Source: Cochliopodium minus
Lineage: Eukaryota > Discosea > Himatismenida > Cochliopodiidae
DNA: 17,426 nt
Direction of reading: 5' to 3'
Assembly: GCA_024220525.1 (NCBI GenBank)
Contig: JAMYWO010000250.1
Location: forward strand, 41,540-58,965
Position numbers and translations under genes: made by a program. Positions within the stretch are counted from its first letter, which is position 1, and every line of letters starts with the position of its first letter. This document shows positions 1 through 9,481 of the stretch, piece after piece. Below the pieces are notes generated by a model. The model did not search any database. It saw only the letters and a program-made list of their open reading frames with translations, and had not been told where the DNA came from.

Positions 1-1523
1 CCCTCCAATAGCTTCCTGAAAGCATTGGAGATCATGTTTTGATCTGTAGAGTTTGAGATGATCATCTTGGCCACATCCATGAAGCATCCATTATCAGCAC
101 AAATCAAACAAAAAATAGTTTGAGACAACTGATCAAGAATTTCTTATTTAATAAAAAAAAATTTTAAATTTGAAAAAAAAATTTTTAAATTTTTTACCTA
201 AGAAATTACTTTCGGTTATTAGTTCAAAACAATTTATTAAAAAATTTTGTAGGACATTTTGTTCTTTGTATTTATTCAAAGATCCAAATTTAATGTGCGA
301 ACGGGCGTAGAGTTCAAGTGAAGAGAGGCAGTAGCGTAGAATTTTTTCAGAGTTTGATTTTTTAAGGCCAAAGTTGATAGAGTTACTTATTTTCAAGAAA
401 AGAGTTGAATCACAAATCTTTTCACAAAAATCTTCCGTAAAGTTATTCTAAATAAAAATAAATTAAAAATTTTCAATTCAATAAAATAAAGTTTAAAAAA
501 AAAATACAAAATTAATTAAAATTAATAATAGTAACAAAAAAATTTAAAAAATTAAAATCAATGAAAATAAAAAATTTAAAATTGCCAAAAAATTCAAGTA
601 AGTAAAAAAGAAAAAAATTTTAAATTAATGAAAATAAATCAAAATAAAAAATAAAAAAAAGAAAAATGGAAAAATTAATTTAAATTTAATTTAAAAAATT
701 ACCAAAAAATTAAAGAATTTTTCAGAACACTTTGGAAAGTTGAGATAATCACTGGTGAAATAATTGAGAAAAGAATCAAAAATTCCAAAAAAAGCACCAA
801 AAGAATTAGAATGGATTTCAGAGGCGAGATACTTTGAGATTTTAAGAATGGAGCAAAACAAATTGAGGATTGTCTTTGAGTTTTGATATTTTTCCAACTC
901 GTTCATGGAGAAGAGAGCTTTGTTTTTTTGGTTGTTGTAGTCTTTTTGGTGGGCGAAGTAGCACTCGAGAATTTTGGTGGAGAACTGGAAAAGTTTTTCT
1001 ACTATATTTTTGTTTTCCATGTCTTTTCCTATTTAAAAAATTTCATTATTTTTTATTTTTATTGTGAAATTTTTATTTTTATAATTTTATATTTTCATTT
1101 TTTATATTTTCATTTTTATTTTATTTTTTATTTTTATAATTTCATTTTTGATAATTTAGTTTAAATTTTATTATTTTTTAATTTTCATTTTTTTATTTAT
1201 TTTTATTTTTTATTTTTATTTTTATTTTTTATTTTTTATTTTTGTCGGAAAAAATTTTTTTTTATTAGTTTTTAATTTTAAGTAAATTTTTTTATTTTTA
1301 AATTTATAATTTTTTTTAATTTTTTTTCATGTTTTATTTTATTGATTTATTTTTTTTGTTTTATTTTTTACCATTAACAATGCAGGGTGTTTGTTTTCTG
1401 ACGAGAGAATCAACAAATTTGAGGATGGGAATGGAGATCTCCTTACGAGAGGAATAAATTTTCACCAAAGTGATAAAAAGTGTAAAATGATTCTCAAACA
1501 AATTATATGCCAACTTGTAATTT
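1..1523 (-). CDS. XPO4: Exportin-4-like nuclear transport receptor, C-terminal part (5' and 3' incomplete)
   Basis: Four exons on the minus strand: 1523..1372, 1028..703, 447..198 and 142..1 (continuing off the window). All three junctions are GT-AG and in phase, giving about 290 residues. Exon order and spacing follow the C-terminal HEAT-repeat region of exportin-4 as I remember it. The motif near 760-705 (F-x-S-D-Y-L-N-F-P, then a FF pair) corresponds to the family's S-Q-D-L-L-K-F-P. Around 395-300 a helix pair matches S-L-E-L-G...C-L-E-A-L. Around 140-60 the segment T-I-F-C-L-I-C...N-A-F-R-K-L matches A-F-Y-T-L-V-C...D-A-F-N-K-L. Exportin-4 is a karyopherin-beta that carries cargo such as eIF5A and SMAD3 through nuclear pores with RanGTP. 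The family protein is about 1,100 residues, so roughly 800 N-terminal residues are missing. Upstream lie only low-complexity DNA and another gene (see 1524-1940). An alternative start of the first exon is 1536. A related karyopherin is the main alternative identity. Confidence 0.78.
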
Positions 1524-1940
1524 CTTTGATTTATTCCTTTTTTAAAAAAATTAATAAAAATAATTAAAATTAAAAAATAAAATCATTTGGTTTAAAAAAT
1601 AAAAAAAATTGAAAATAAAATGAAAAAATAATAGAAATATTCAATGAAATAAAAAATAATGTCAACATTCTTGATAAAATAAATTTTTTGATAAAATAAA
1701 AAATAAAAAATAAAAAATAAAGATAAGTAAATAAAAAGTAAAAAATGAAAAATGAAAAATAAAAAATAAAAAATAAAAATAAAAATAAAAATAAAAATAA
1801 AAATAAAAATAAAAATAAAAATAAAAATAAANACGATATCATTTTGTCATATATCAAGTATAATAAATGATAGAAGATATTTTTGTTTCTTTCAAAAAAA
1901 ATTTTTTGATTCACTCAAAAATATAATTCAATCAATTTAC
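1524..1940. other. Low-complexity stretch between two truncated genes; probable assembly gap
   Basis: These 417 bases should hold the 3' exons of the Nudix gene and the 5' exons of the exportin gene, but I see neither. The sequence is A-rich with AAATAAA-like runs, a hexamer microsatellite and one ambiguous base at 1832. Minus-strand translation of 1833-1914 is open but shows no Nudix box (G-x5-E-x7-R-E-x2-E-E). No HEAT-like helix is visible between 1524 and 1740. I infer that sequence is missing at the N, although the missing exons might instead lie elsewhere in the genome. Confidence 0.6.
1741..1831. repeat. Heptamer-to-hexamer A/T microsatellite ending at an ambiguous base
   Basis: T residues recur every 7 bases from 1746 to 1774, then exactly every 6 bases from 1774 to 1828. 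That gives about nine perfect TAAAAA units, read on the minus strand as TTTTTA. The array stops at 1831 and position 1832 is N. Arrays like this commonly break assemblies. Confidence 0.9.
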
Positions 1941-2502
1941 CTCCAGGTGCTACCCATACACACGGAAATGTCCTCAAATTCTTCGATCTTCTGGTCAATA
2001 AAATCTCTTTTTTCTTTGTATTCGGATTCAATCTCTCCACCAAGATGGATACAGCAACACGAATCTCTATCTTGGAATCCAATTTGATTTCCTTCAATCG
2101 ATCATGACCGACATAGAAAGGACATGAACATGCATGTCGAAGAGGAGAATAATTTTTGAATTCATCCTCTTGATCCACTTTATCATTGATTGATTTGATC
2201 TTCATGATGAGAGTATTGGATGAGGTATCCATCTGATATGCACCATATAAATCATCATTTTCATTATGTCCAACGAATTTCCAAAAACATGTGGCATGGA
2301 TGGGTTTTGCATTGATCAACTTCTCATCATATCTGCATACAAGCAATGTAGTGAATGATTCTTGTTGCTGATTTGGTATGATGGAGAGATCTTTTTTGAT
2401 CTCCTTCCTATCTTCTTTCACATCATTATTATTTTTGATTTTTTTGGGATCAATAATTTGATCCTCTGGATTATCTGTTTTTCTTTTTTTATCTTCTTCC
2501 AT
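1941..2502 (-). CDS. NUDT17-like Nudix hydrolase, first exon only (3' incomplete)
   Basis: The first exon starts at ATG 2502 and ends at 1941 before a GTAAATTG donor, giving 187 codons plus one base. Residues 1-50 are charged and rich in K, D and N, with no signal peptide. Two Cys-rich stretches follow: A-T-C-F-W-K and R-H-A-C-S-C-P-F. The exon ends in the typical entry to a Nudix fold: strand R-V-A-V-S-I-L-V, then I-L-L-T-R-R-S-K, then V-W-V-A-P-G-G. In NUDT17 the same order reads V-L-L-T-R-R ... L-W-V-P-P-G-G. Family members hydrolyse nucleoside diphosphates linked to another moiety, using metal held by the Nudix box directly after the final G-G. The exon stops exactly there, so the catalytic box is not visible, and no later exon is found before the exportin gene. 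Identification rests on the pre-box region only; another NUDT12/13/17-type hydrolase is possible. Confidence 0.68.
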
Positions 2503-2734
2503 TATAAAATTTTTTGTGAATCAATTTTTTTTATTTAATATTTTATTTTGAATATTTTATTATTTTGAATGTTCTCAATTATTTTTTGTATTTTATCAAT
2601 TAATTAATTCATGAATTAAAATTTTTGGTTTAGAATTTTAAATAAAATGAATTTTTTCAATTTATAATTTATTTTTTAAATTTTTTTATTTTTATTTTTA
2701 TTTTAATAAATGAAACAAATTTTTTTTTTTTATA

Positions 2735-4787
2735 TTATTCCCATTCAAAATTTTCTTCAACATCTCCTTCATTTTCATTATCTCCTCCATCACCACCATC
2801 GTTGTCATCTTCGCCCTCATCACCTCCATCACCACCAGCATTATCGTCGTCACTGTCGGAAACACTAAAGTCGATTTGGAACTCGTCATCATTGAGACCC
2901 TCCGTGACGGATTGTACTTCAGAAGTGACCAGCTCAGAAGGCTTGTTTAAATTGTCTAAATTCTTTGAAATTTCAATTAGTTTTTCATCAGTGATGTTCA
3001 CGAGAGACGGTTGATTTTCTTGAAGTACATTACTATTTTTTTTGAAAAAAAAAATAAAAAAATTATTTAAAATAAAATCAATTTAAAAAAAAATAAAATG
3101 AAAAATAAGAAAAAAAACTTAAAGGCTTTTTAAAAAAACAAAATAATAAAAATAATAAAAAAAATAAAAAAAATAAAAAAATAAAAAAATTTAACAAACG
3201 AAAAATTAAAAAATAAGAATATTCTTTGTTAATCTAAAAATTATTTGAATCTTATTTTAATCAAAGTTAAAATATTTTGTTTTTTTACCTTTGACTAACA
3301 TCAGAATAAAGATTTTGAGGAATAGAAATGGAAGTAACTTCCTTCTTCTTTTCTCCTTCTTGAACTCCAGTTTTGAGGGATAACTCGGGAACTTCCTCGT
3401 ACAAACAGGACATCATGATCACTCTTTGCGGGTGAGGTGGTTGAAACAAAGCCTCCGGGACCAATGGTGGACCAGCTGTGGTTGTTGCAATAAAAGAGGA
3501 ATAATCTACCAATTCCTTTAAATCTATTTTTCTAAAAAAATAAAAATAAAATAAAATAAAAAATAAAAAATAAAAAATAAATAATAAAATAAAAAATAAA
3601 ATAAAAAATAAAAAATTAAAAATAAAAAATTATTTTTTAAAAAATCATCAAAATAAAAATTTTTTGTGAGATCCAAATTATCATAATAAAATTTGTATAT
3701 GTTGATTAACATTGATCCTTTATCACCATTTTTACTGACAAATTTTCAATAAATTAATACAAAATATTTCTAAAAAAAGGATATTTTATTTTAATTGACG
3801 GATGAAATAAAACCATACTTTATTTTAAATAAATTATAAATTATAATTTTTTATTTCAAGTATTAATTTTTTGTAAATAAATAAATTCTAATATTTTATT
3901 TTGGACAAACCTCTTTTTCTTGGACCAGTGATCATTTTCTATTTTCCTTTTTGGAATTAAAAAATTGACGGAATTACATTCTATCAAAGTATCTTCAAGC
4001 TTATTCTTGATGTCTCTCAGCTTGAGGGCTATGTTCTGTGTCTGCTCTTCATTGACAAGGATTTTTCTTCTTGTTTGGTTTATTTTTGTTTGTAATTCGT
4101 GTTTTAACTCGACTGTTATAAAAAACAAAGTTAATCATTTGGAATTTTGAAAAAGAGGATCAGATATAAATTAGTAAATTGATTTTTTCTGTGTTAATAT
4201 TATTATTTTTTAGATTATTACTTTTAAAATTTTTTTTAAAAAATTTTTTAGTGAAAAAAGTAAAAAATGGAAAGAATTGCATCAAAATTAAAACCAAAAA
4301 GTTTCACTTCTAATAAATTTATGTAATAAGATGCTTTATTAGCATTCCCAAAAATTTTTTTGTTGGGAAACCATAAAAAAAGAATTATAAATATTATGAT
4401 ATACATTTCTCACAATGATTGAATCCTTGGGATATAAAAAGTCTAGAAAATTTGTTTGCTAATAAATTCATATAATTAAAATTATTTATTCAAGATTTTT
4501 CAACATTTTATAAAATTATCCCTTATACAACAATTTAATCGTTGAAAAATTTCATTGAGAATTTTTAACTTGTTTATATATTGTAATAATTTTAATGATT
4601 GGGAAATAAAATTACTTGATTTCAATTCTTCTTTCAATATTCTATCTTTCTCCAATAATTCTTTGAATATTTCGGTGGCAGATTTCTCGATTTTTTGATT
4701 GGATGTATTTTCCTCTATGATAGTATTGATAAGATTGGAAAAAGTAGCTTTAAAATCCAATAAAGCCTTCAAAGATGGTTCAGTCAT
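2735..4787 (-). CDS. MED4: Mediator complex subunit 4-like protein
   Basis: Proposed exons are 4787..4529, 4112..3911, 3531..3289 and 3032..2735. They sum to 1002 nt in consistent phase (333 residues, TAA stop), against 270 residues in human MED4. Residues 1-150 form heptad-rich helices, matching the N-terminal coiled coil through which MED4 pairs with MED9 in the Mediator middle module. Exon 3 opens with D-L-K-E-L-V-D-Y-S-S-F-I-A-T-T-T-A-G-P-P, the counterpart of the conserved I-I-x-Y-A-H-R-I-S...A-P motif. A proline-rich segment and a short L-Y motif follow, as in plant MED4. The tail (about residues 270-333) is strongly acidic with D/G/E runs, paralleling the acidic human tail. The protein acts in the nucleus bridging activators and RNA polymerase II. 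Two donors are not of the GTAA type (GTATAAGG at 4528, GTTTGTCC at 3910), so exons 1 and 2 are less certain. Exon 1 could be a separate 95-codon gene ending at 4500. Confidence 0.66.
3532..3910 (-). other. Proposed MED4 intron 2, low complexity
   Basis: This 379-base intron is mostly A/T tracts, with a regular AAATAAAATA-type run at 3536-3640. A short open stretch at about 3745-3640 on the minus strand is the only non-repetitive part. It has no usable donor before the low-complexity run, so I leave it as intron. Confidence 0.5.
4113..4528 (-). other. Proposed MED4 intron 1, with a small hairpin
   Basis: At 416 bases this is the longest intron proposed here, and it is less repetitive than the others. 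It contains a 7-bp inverted repeat, TTCCCAA at 4345-4351 and TTGGGAA at 4363-4369. An imperfect direct repeat, CTAATAAATTyATr, lies near 4310 and 4458. I see no coding exon or recognisable RNA gene. Confidence 0.45.
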
Positions 4788-4868
4788 TTATATCTCTTTA
4801 ATCAGCCCAATTTTTTTTTATTTTTATTTTTTTATTTTTTTTTTATTCAAAAATTAAAAAATGATAAA

Positions 4869-6518
4869 TCAATCATCAAGATCCAGATTGAGTTGGCAAA
4901 AATCGTTAATGTGCTTCAAAGAATCTTTAGGATTCTCGAACATGATCATATGAGAGCAATTCTCCACAATGACGTGCTCCTTGTTAGAAAGATGGCTCTC
5001 AAGTAACTGAGCTTGTTCCAAAGGAGTAATGAGATCAGAAGAACCAGAAATGATCAAAAAAGGGATCTTCTCGTTGATTTTGGAGATACTCTCGAAGATC
5101 TCGGGAGTGATCACAATTTTTTGGAGGAAGACTGCTTGGATCATATACATCGTGTTGCTTTTTGTGAATGTTTCTTCGTTTTCAATGATTTTCATGTCAG
5201 TGTTTGGATGCCAGTTCATTTTTCTCACTTTGTTTCTAATGAGAGGTCTTATCCTTTTTTAAAAATGAATAGTTTTTAATGATACTGAAATTACATGAAA
5301 ATAAAATGAAAAATAGTTTTAAAAGATAAAAAAATTACATGAAAATAAAATGAAATGAAAAATAGTTTTAAAAGATAAAAAAAGATAAATAAAAAAAATC
5401 GAAAAAAAAATAAATTTTTATACTAAAATTCAAATAAAAATAAAATAAAAAATCTTTTTACCATTCGAGAATGTAGTGATGAGCATACCTTTTTTATTGT
5501 TAATTTTTTAAAAAACTAATTTTTAAAACTTTTCTTTTATATTTTCATTTTACTCCATAAATGGGTTATATTTAGTATCTACAAAAACACCTAATAATTT
5601 ATCAAAGAAATATTTAATTCAAAATTTTCTAATAAATATTTTTTTTTCTTTACCAAGGAGAACAACTTTCTCAATAGAATCCAAATACTCCGGTTTATTT
5701 TTGGACAAATAATCGAGAAATCCAATTATAACACGAGTTCTGTTGAAAAATTAAAAAAATTTATAAACAAAGAATAAAATAATAACTTGTTACCCCATTG
5801 AATGTCCAACCAAAATATTTTTATCCTTTTTATGTTTTTCAAAAATTTCTCTATTCAAAAATTTTATTTTCAAAAAAAAATAAAAAATTTGAATAAAAAA
5901 TATTTTACAACAAATCTAAAATCGAACTATTCCCAGAAAATCTCTCATACAATTCTTTAGATGGAACACTACTTTTTTATTAAAAAAATCATTTTAATTT
6001 TTTTTTTTAATCTAATCCATAATTTACTTGTCGATTTTGGATTTCCCACATCCATAAAAATCCCAGAATGTCACAGAATATTGTTTGTTTATTTTCTCAT
6101 AAAAATTGGCGAATTGATCTCCCTATCAAACAAAAATTTTTTTGAATTTTAAATTTTTTTGAATTTAATTCGCATGTAAATTATGTTTTCTTTACCCTTC
6201 CTCCCAATCCATGAACTTCATATATCCATATAAAAGATTAATGAAAGAAATTTTAAAGACAATAGTTATATTATTGATTTCATATTCATAATAAAGGATA
6301 TATCAAAAAAAAAATTTATTTTTTTTTTACCAAAGAATACTGAAAGAGGAGAGTTTGGAGAGGTGATTTATTCAAAATATAATTATTATTGGAAAAGAGA
6401 AATAATTTATAAAGGAAGAATTACAATTTTTATTGTTATCATTTTTATTTTGGGATTCTCTATGGGTGAGATTCAATTTCTTTCCTCTGATCTCTGTCAA
6501 ATTATTTTCTTCTTGCAT
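4869..6518 (-). CDS. ABHD8-like alpha/beta hydrolase in ten small exons
   Basis: Exons are 6518..6425, 6339..6331, 6215..6196, 6122..6028, 5968..5909, 5850..5794, 5739..5654, 5590..5554, 5488..5462 and 5253..4869. The total is 870 nt, 289 residues, with every junction GT-AG and in phase. The family landmarks fall in order. Oxyanion motif H-G-L-G-G is at 36-40, preceded by L-F-F-V as in ABHD8 (L-F-F-I-H-G-V-G-G). W-D-F-Y-G-C-G-K-S is at 61-69. The nucleophile elbow G-H-S-M-G has Ser110. The acid is Asp235 in S-G-S-S-D, and the base is His263 in N-C-S-H. A complete Ser-Asp-His triad predicts a serine hydrolase acting on an ester or lipid; the substrate cannot be read from sequence. No signal peptide or membrane segment is seen, so it is probably cytosolic. 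The start is the only in-frame ATG before the conserved core. The gene lies 76 bp downstream of the WD40-TPR gene and 81 bp upstream of MED4. ABHD4/5-type hydrolases are alternatives. Confidence 0.82.
5291..5382. repeat. Two-copy 44-bp tandem repeat inside an intron
   Basis: Two nearly identical copies start with TTACATGAAAATAAAATGAA at 5291 and 5335. Each continues to a shared AATAGTTTTAAAAGATAAA. The second copy carries a 5-bp internal insertion. They lie in the last intron of the ABHD8-like gene and look like a local duplication. Confidence 0.85.
6331..6339 (-). other. Nine-nucleotide microexon of the ABHD8-like gene
   Basis: The nine bases TATTCTTTG lie between an acceptor (CTCTTTCAG) and a donor (GTAAAAAA). 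Joined to the exon ending at 6425 and the 20-nt exon starting at 6215, they restore frame and encode the L-F-F-V that directly precedes H-G-L-G-G. Without this exon the frame and the conserved strand before the oxyanion hole are lost. Confidence 0.75.
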
Positions 6519-6594
6519 ATATTTCAAAATTTCACTTTCAAAATAAAAATTAAACTTTGATTTTTTTTATTTTTTATTTTTAATTTTTTTAATT

Positions 6595-9158
6595 TTAATT
6601 ATCTTGTTCAAACATCTTTGAAAAGAAAGAATTTTTCTTCAAACCCTTCAACTCTACTTCCTTCTCTATTTTTTGGTGAAGAGCCTGGATCTCAATGTCT
6701 TCAGGCCTTAACAAGAGAGCCTTAGCAATGTCCTTCTTTGCATTCTTGAGCTTTGAAAGGAAAAGGTAGGCGTTAGCACGTCTATACAAAGCCTTGGCAT
6801 TTTTCTTTTCTAACTCCAAAACGTAAGAACAATACTCAATTACTTTAGAATATTCTTTAAGTTTAAGATAACAAGCAGACATGTTGAGATAACACTTGAC
6901 GGACAATTCGTGGATTTCTTTGAGGAACTTGTGGTGAGGAGCGTGAAACTGGAGCTTTCTCACACATCGGTTATAGTGGAGGGCGGCCTCCCTTAGTTTG
7001 TTGAGGTTGTAGAGGTTGTCTGCTTGTGTTTTGAGCTCTTGTCCTTTGGAGATCGCTTCTTTGGCTTCACTCTCACTAAAAACATCTTTTTCAGTGTTAG
7101 ATCTAATTCTTTGGCTCAATCCAAAAGGGCTAAACAACAAAATAGGAAATATTAAAATTAAGAAAAAAAAATTTTATATTGTATTCAAAAAAAAAATATA
7201 ATAGAATTAAAATTTTGGTGTTCAAAGAATCTTTGAAAGTTTTTGTCATTCATTTTTAACTGATTCAAATTTATTTTTTTTCTTCCAGGTTAACAAACAT
7301 TACTGTTTGGTTTCCCAAATAAGTTATTTTTATTTTAAAAAAAAAAAATCATTACCTTGGTTCTTTAGACTCAAATTTTCTTTTTTGAGGAAAAGGATTA
7401 TCGCCAGAATACTCAAAGAGTTTGATGTCATTGTCAATTCCACTGACAGCGATAGTGGTATAAAATGGGTGAGCAGCAATACTATTTACAATCAATTTGT
7501 CAGCTTGTAGTCTGACAACGAGCTCCCCACTTAACTTGTCCCATATAAACATTTCACCACTATCTCCTCCAGTGGTAACAAACTGTTCATCAGCAAGAAA
7601 ATGAATTTCTTTAAGAAAAGTTTCTTCATTAGCTCTTCCTTTGTACTTTTGAACAACAGTAGTAATAAGAGGAGTACCATTCAGGCCTGTTATTTAAAAA
7701 AAAATTTACAAAAAATTTGGAGGAGTTTTTTTAAAAATTTTTTTTTTTTTTTACCTTCTGATGCGTTTGCTTTTGCATGATCAGATGAATCGTAGAGTAG
7801 AACGTCGTACCCACTGTAATTAACGAGGAGTTCTCCACGCGAACTGAAGCACACATCAGTGGGAGAGAATCTTTGCCTTCCCCACCCTCCCCAATCTTCA
7901 TCAACTCCATCACCAAATCCCATCTGATCTAAAAAGAGAAAGGAATTTCAATAAATTGGTAATCAAGGATATAATTAATAAGAATTTTAATGAGGATAAT
8001 CAAATGAATATGGATTCATATTCTCAAATTTTGATTTCAGTATTCAATTTAATAATGCTGAAATAAAATAATTTTGTTCATTATTTTTTATTTACCTATA
8101 AATTTAGCAGTGGAATACATCATGATGCATCCATTAGGCTTATCCCTGCCGAATGGAAGAGGTGATTTTCGGATATCATAGACCCGCACGATATGATCGC
8201 CAGAAGAGATGGCAAACTCGTGAGGATGGGAAGGATCGAAGCTCAATCCATAGCATGCACTCTCCATATCGACCATCAATTTCTCCTGACGATTATCACT
8301 TCTCAGATCTATCAATTTAACCTCACCATTAGAATAAGTGGTTAAGAATGCAGATGAACATGTTGGCAAGAACTCAAATTTCATGGCAGTTGCTCCTGGA
8401 TGTGGTGCAAGTAAGATCGATTTTCCTTTGAGATCCCCATTCTCCTCCTTGGTTAGATCTGTTAGCCTCATTTCTCCATCTGCTCCACAGGAGACTACTT
8501 GTGAATGATTTATTGGAACGAATTCTGCGCAAAAGATATTTCTTCTGTGTCCTGTCTCGATAGCCCCAAGCAATTCGTAAGTACTTCCACTCCAAACACA
8601 AAATCTAAAAGTAAAAAAAAATTTGAAAATGAGTATGTTTTGATTTGACCAACACAATCTGGTCAGATAAGACCTATATTTCAAATTATTTTGGCTTCAT
8701 ATAAAAAGCGGAGTGAAAAATAAATATTTTTGAGTTTATATTTAAAGTATTAGTTGAAAAATCGATATAATCTAACATTAGAAGTAATTTCTATTATGAT
8801 AATGTTAGATTAAAATCAAATAAATAATTTTCTTAAAATGTGAGCTAAATTTAATAAATAGTTTGTTTATTATAATGGGAAAGATGTATTACCTTAAATC
8901 ATCACTTGCAGATATTAAATTTCTCCCACATCTATCCCATCTTATTGTATTTACACATCCAGTATGTTCTTGGAGTCTCTTAGTCAATCTTAATCCCTCA
9001 ATCAATCTATATCTTGTTGTCCTATTAAAATTATTTGTTATACCTGGATTTCTTTCTCTTATCATTGTCCTTTTGAATAATCCTCTCTCATTTGTCCATC
9101 TTGTGAATCCTTTTTCGAAATGAAACCCATCATCATTGGTTTTTTCTTTATCCATCAT
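6595..9158 (-). CDS. DCAF8/WDTC1-like WD40 protein with C-terminal TPR domain
   Basis: Exons are 9158..8893, 8604..8096, 7928..7755, 7686..7356 and 7129..6595: 1815 nt, 604 residues, all phases consistent, TAA stop. Residues 1-88 hold a basic leader and the first WD repeat (E-H-T-G-C-V-N-T-I-R-W then S-A-S-D-D), as in WDTC1 and DCAF8. Repeats continue to about residue 425, with G-H-R-R-N-I-F-C-A-E-F and A-H-P-F-Y near the end. Two repeats end in WDxR-type motifs, I-D-L-R at 187-190 and Y-D-I-R at 231-234. In this family such motifs contact DDB1, so the likely role is substrate adaptor of a CUL4-DDB1 ubiquitin ligase. The last exon (427-604) is a TPR helical array (A-L-H-Y-N-R-C, A-L-Y-R-R-A-N-A-Y). 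It has no upstream ATG with a usable donor, and its phase fits the WD40 exon exactly, supporting one fused protein. If instead the TAA beside the donor at 7355 is the real stop, the WD40 protein ends there and the TPR gene has an unseen start. Confidence 0.72.
8605..8892 (-). repeat. WD40-TPR intron 1 with two inverted repeats
   Basis: This 288-base intron is less repetitive than its neighbours. It contains a perfect 13-bp inverted repeat, TAATCTAACATTA at 8768-8780 and TAATGTTAGATTA at 8800-8812, with a 19-nt loop. A 6-bp stem lies at 8646-8665 (TGACCA and TGGTCA, 8-nt loop). I cannot assign a known RNA family and saw no clear paired box C and D motifs. Confidence 0.55.
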
Positions 9159-9213
9159 TATGGCCTTTTTAGTTGATTTAATTGGATTTATAGTGATATA
9201 TTTTTTTTTTGTT

Positions 9214-9241
9214 TGGGAAATATTTTGTTGGGAAATATTTT
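9214..9241. repeat. Direct repeat TGGGAAATATTT in the divergent promoter
   Basis: Two copies of TGGGAAATATTT start 15 bases apart, at 9214 and 9229, about 56-83 bp upstream of the WD40-TPR start. They could be paired factor sites or a simple duplication. Confidence 0.55.
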
Positions 9242-9481
9242 TCTTTATCTTTTTTTTATATTTTTAATATTTAATTTATTTTGGTGTTGAGAGAGATCTG
9301 ATATTTATTGTCTAATTATTATCAAATTGATCAATATTTTAGGTGATAATGATTTATACGGATAATTCATTCCTAATGTTCAAAAATGATCAAATTTTCT
9401 TTCTATGAATCGATATAAATCAATATAAATGATAATAGGGTTGAATATTTGCTTCATTTTTTTTTTTTTTTTATTTGTTAT

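Noticed and set aside
870-1164. Plus-strand open frames rich in F, Y and L over the exportin exon and intron, resembling membrane proteins.
   Set aside because: They run into T-rich intron, which translates as F/L/Y. The minus strand carries the conserved exportin exon.
1570-1914. Minus-strand F-L-F-L repeat frame across the microsatellite.
   Set aside because: It is only the translation of TTTTTA repeats and contains the ambiguous base.
3640-3745. Open minus-strand stretch (S-M-L-I-N-I-Y-K-F-Y-Y-D...) inside MED4 intron 2 that looks protein-like.
   Set aside because: No GT donor lies between it and the following low-complexity run, and a stop lies just upstream in frame. It cannot be spliced in phase.
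3761-3769. Possible 9-nt microexon AAATATTTT between AG and GT in MED4 intron 2.
   Set aside because: It would stay in frame, but the sequence is ordinary A/T, no conserved residues support it and chance matches are expected in such DNA.
7150-7255. Possible separate first exon for the TPR region, starting with ATG (M-N-D-K-N-F-Q-R-F-F).
   Set aside because: There is no GT donor between this ATG and its in-frame stop, so it cannot join the TPR exon. The WD40 exon fits instead.
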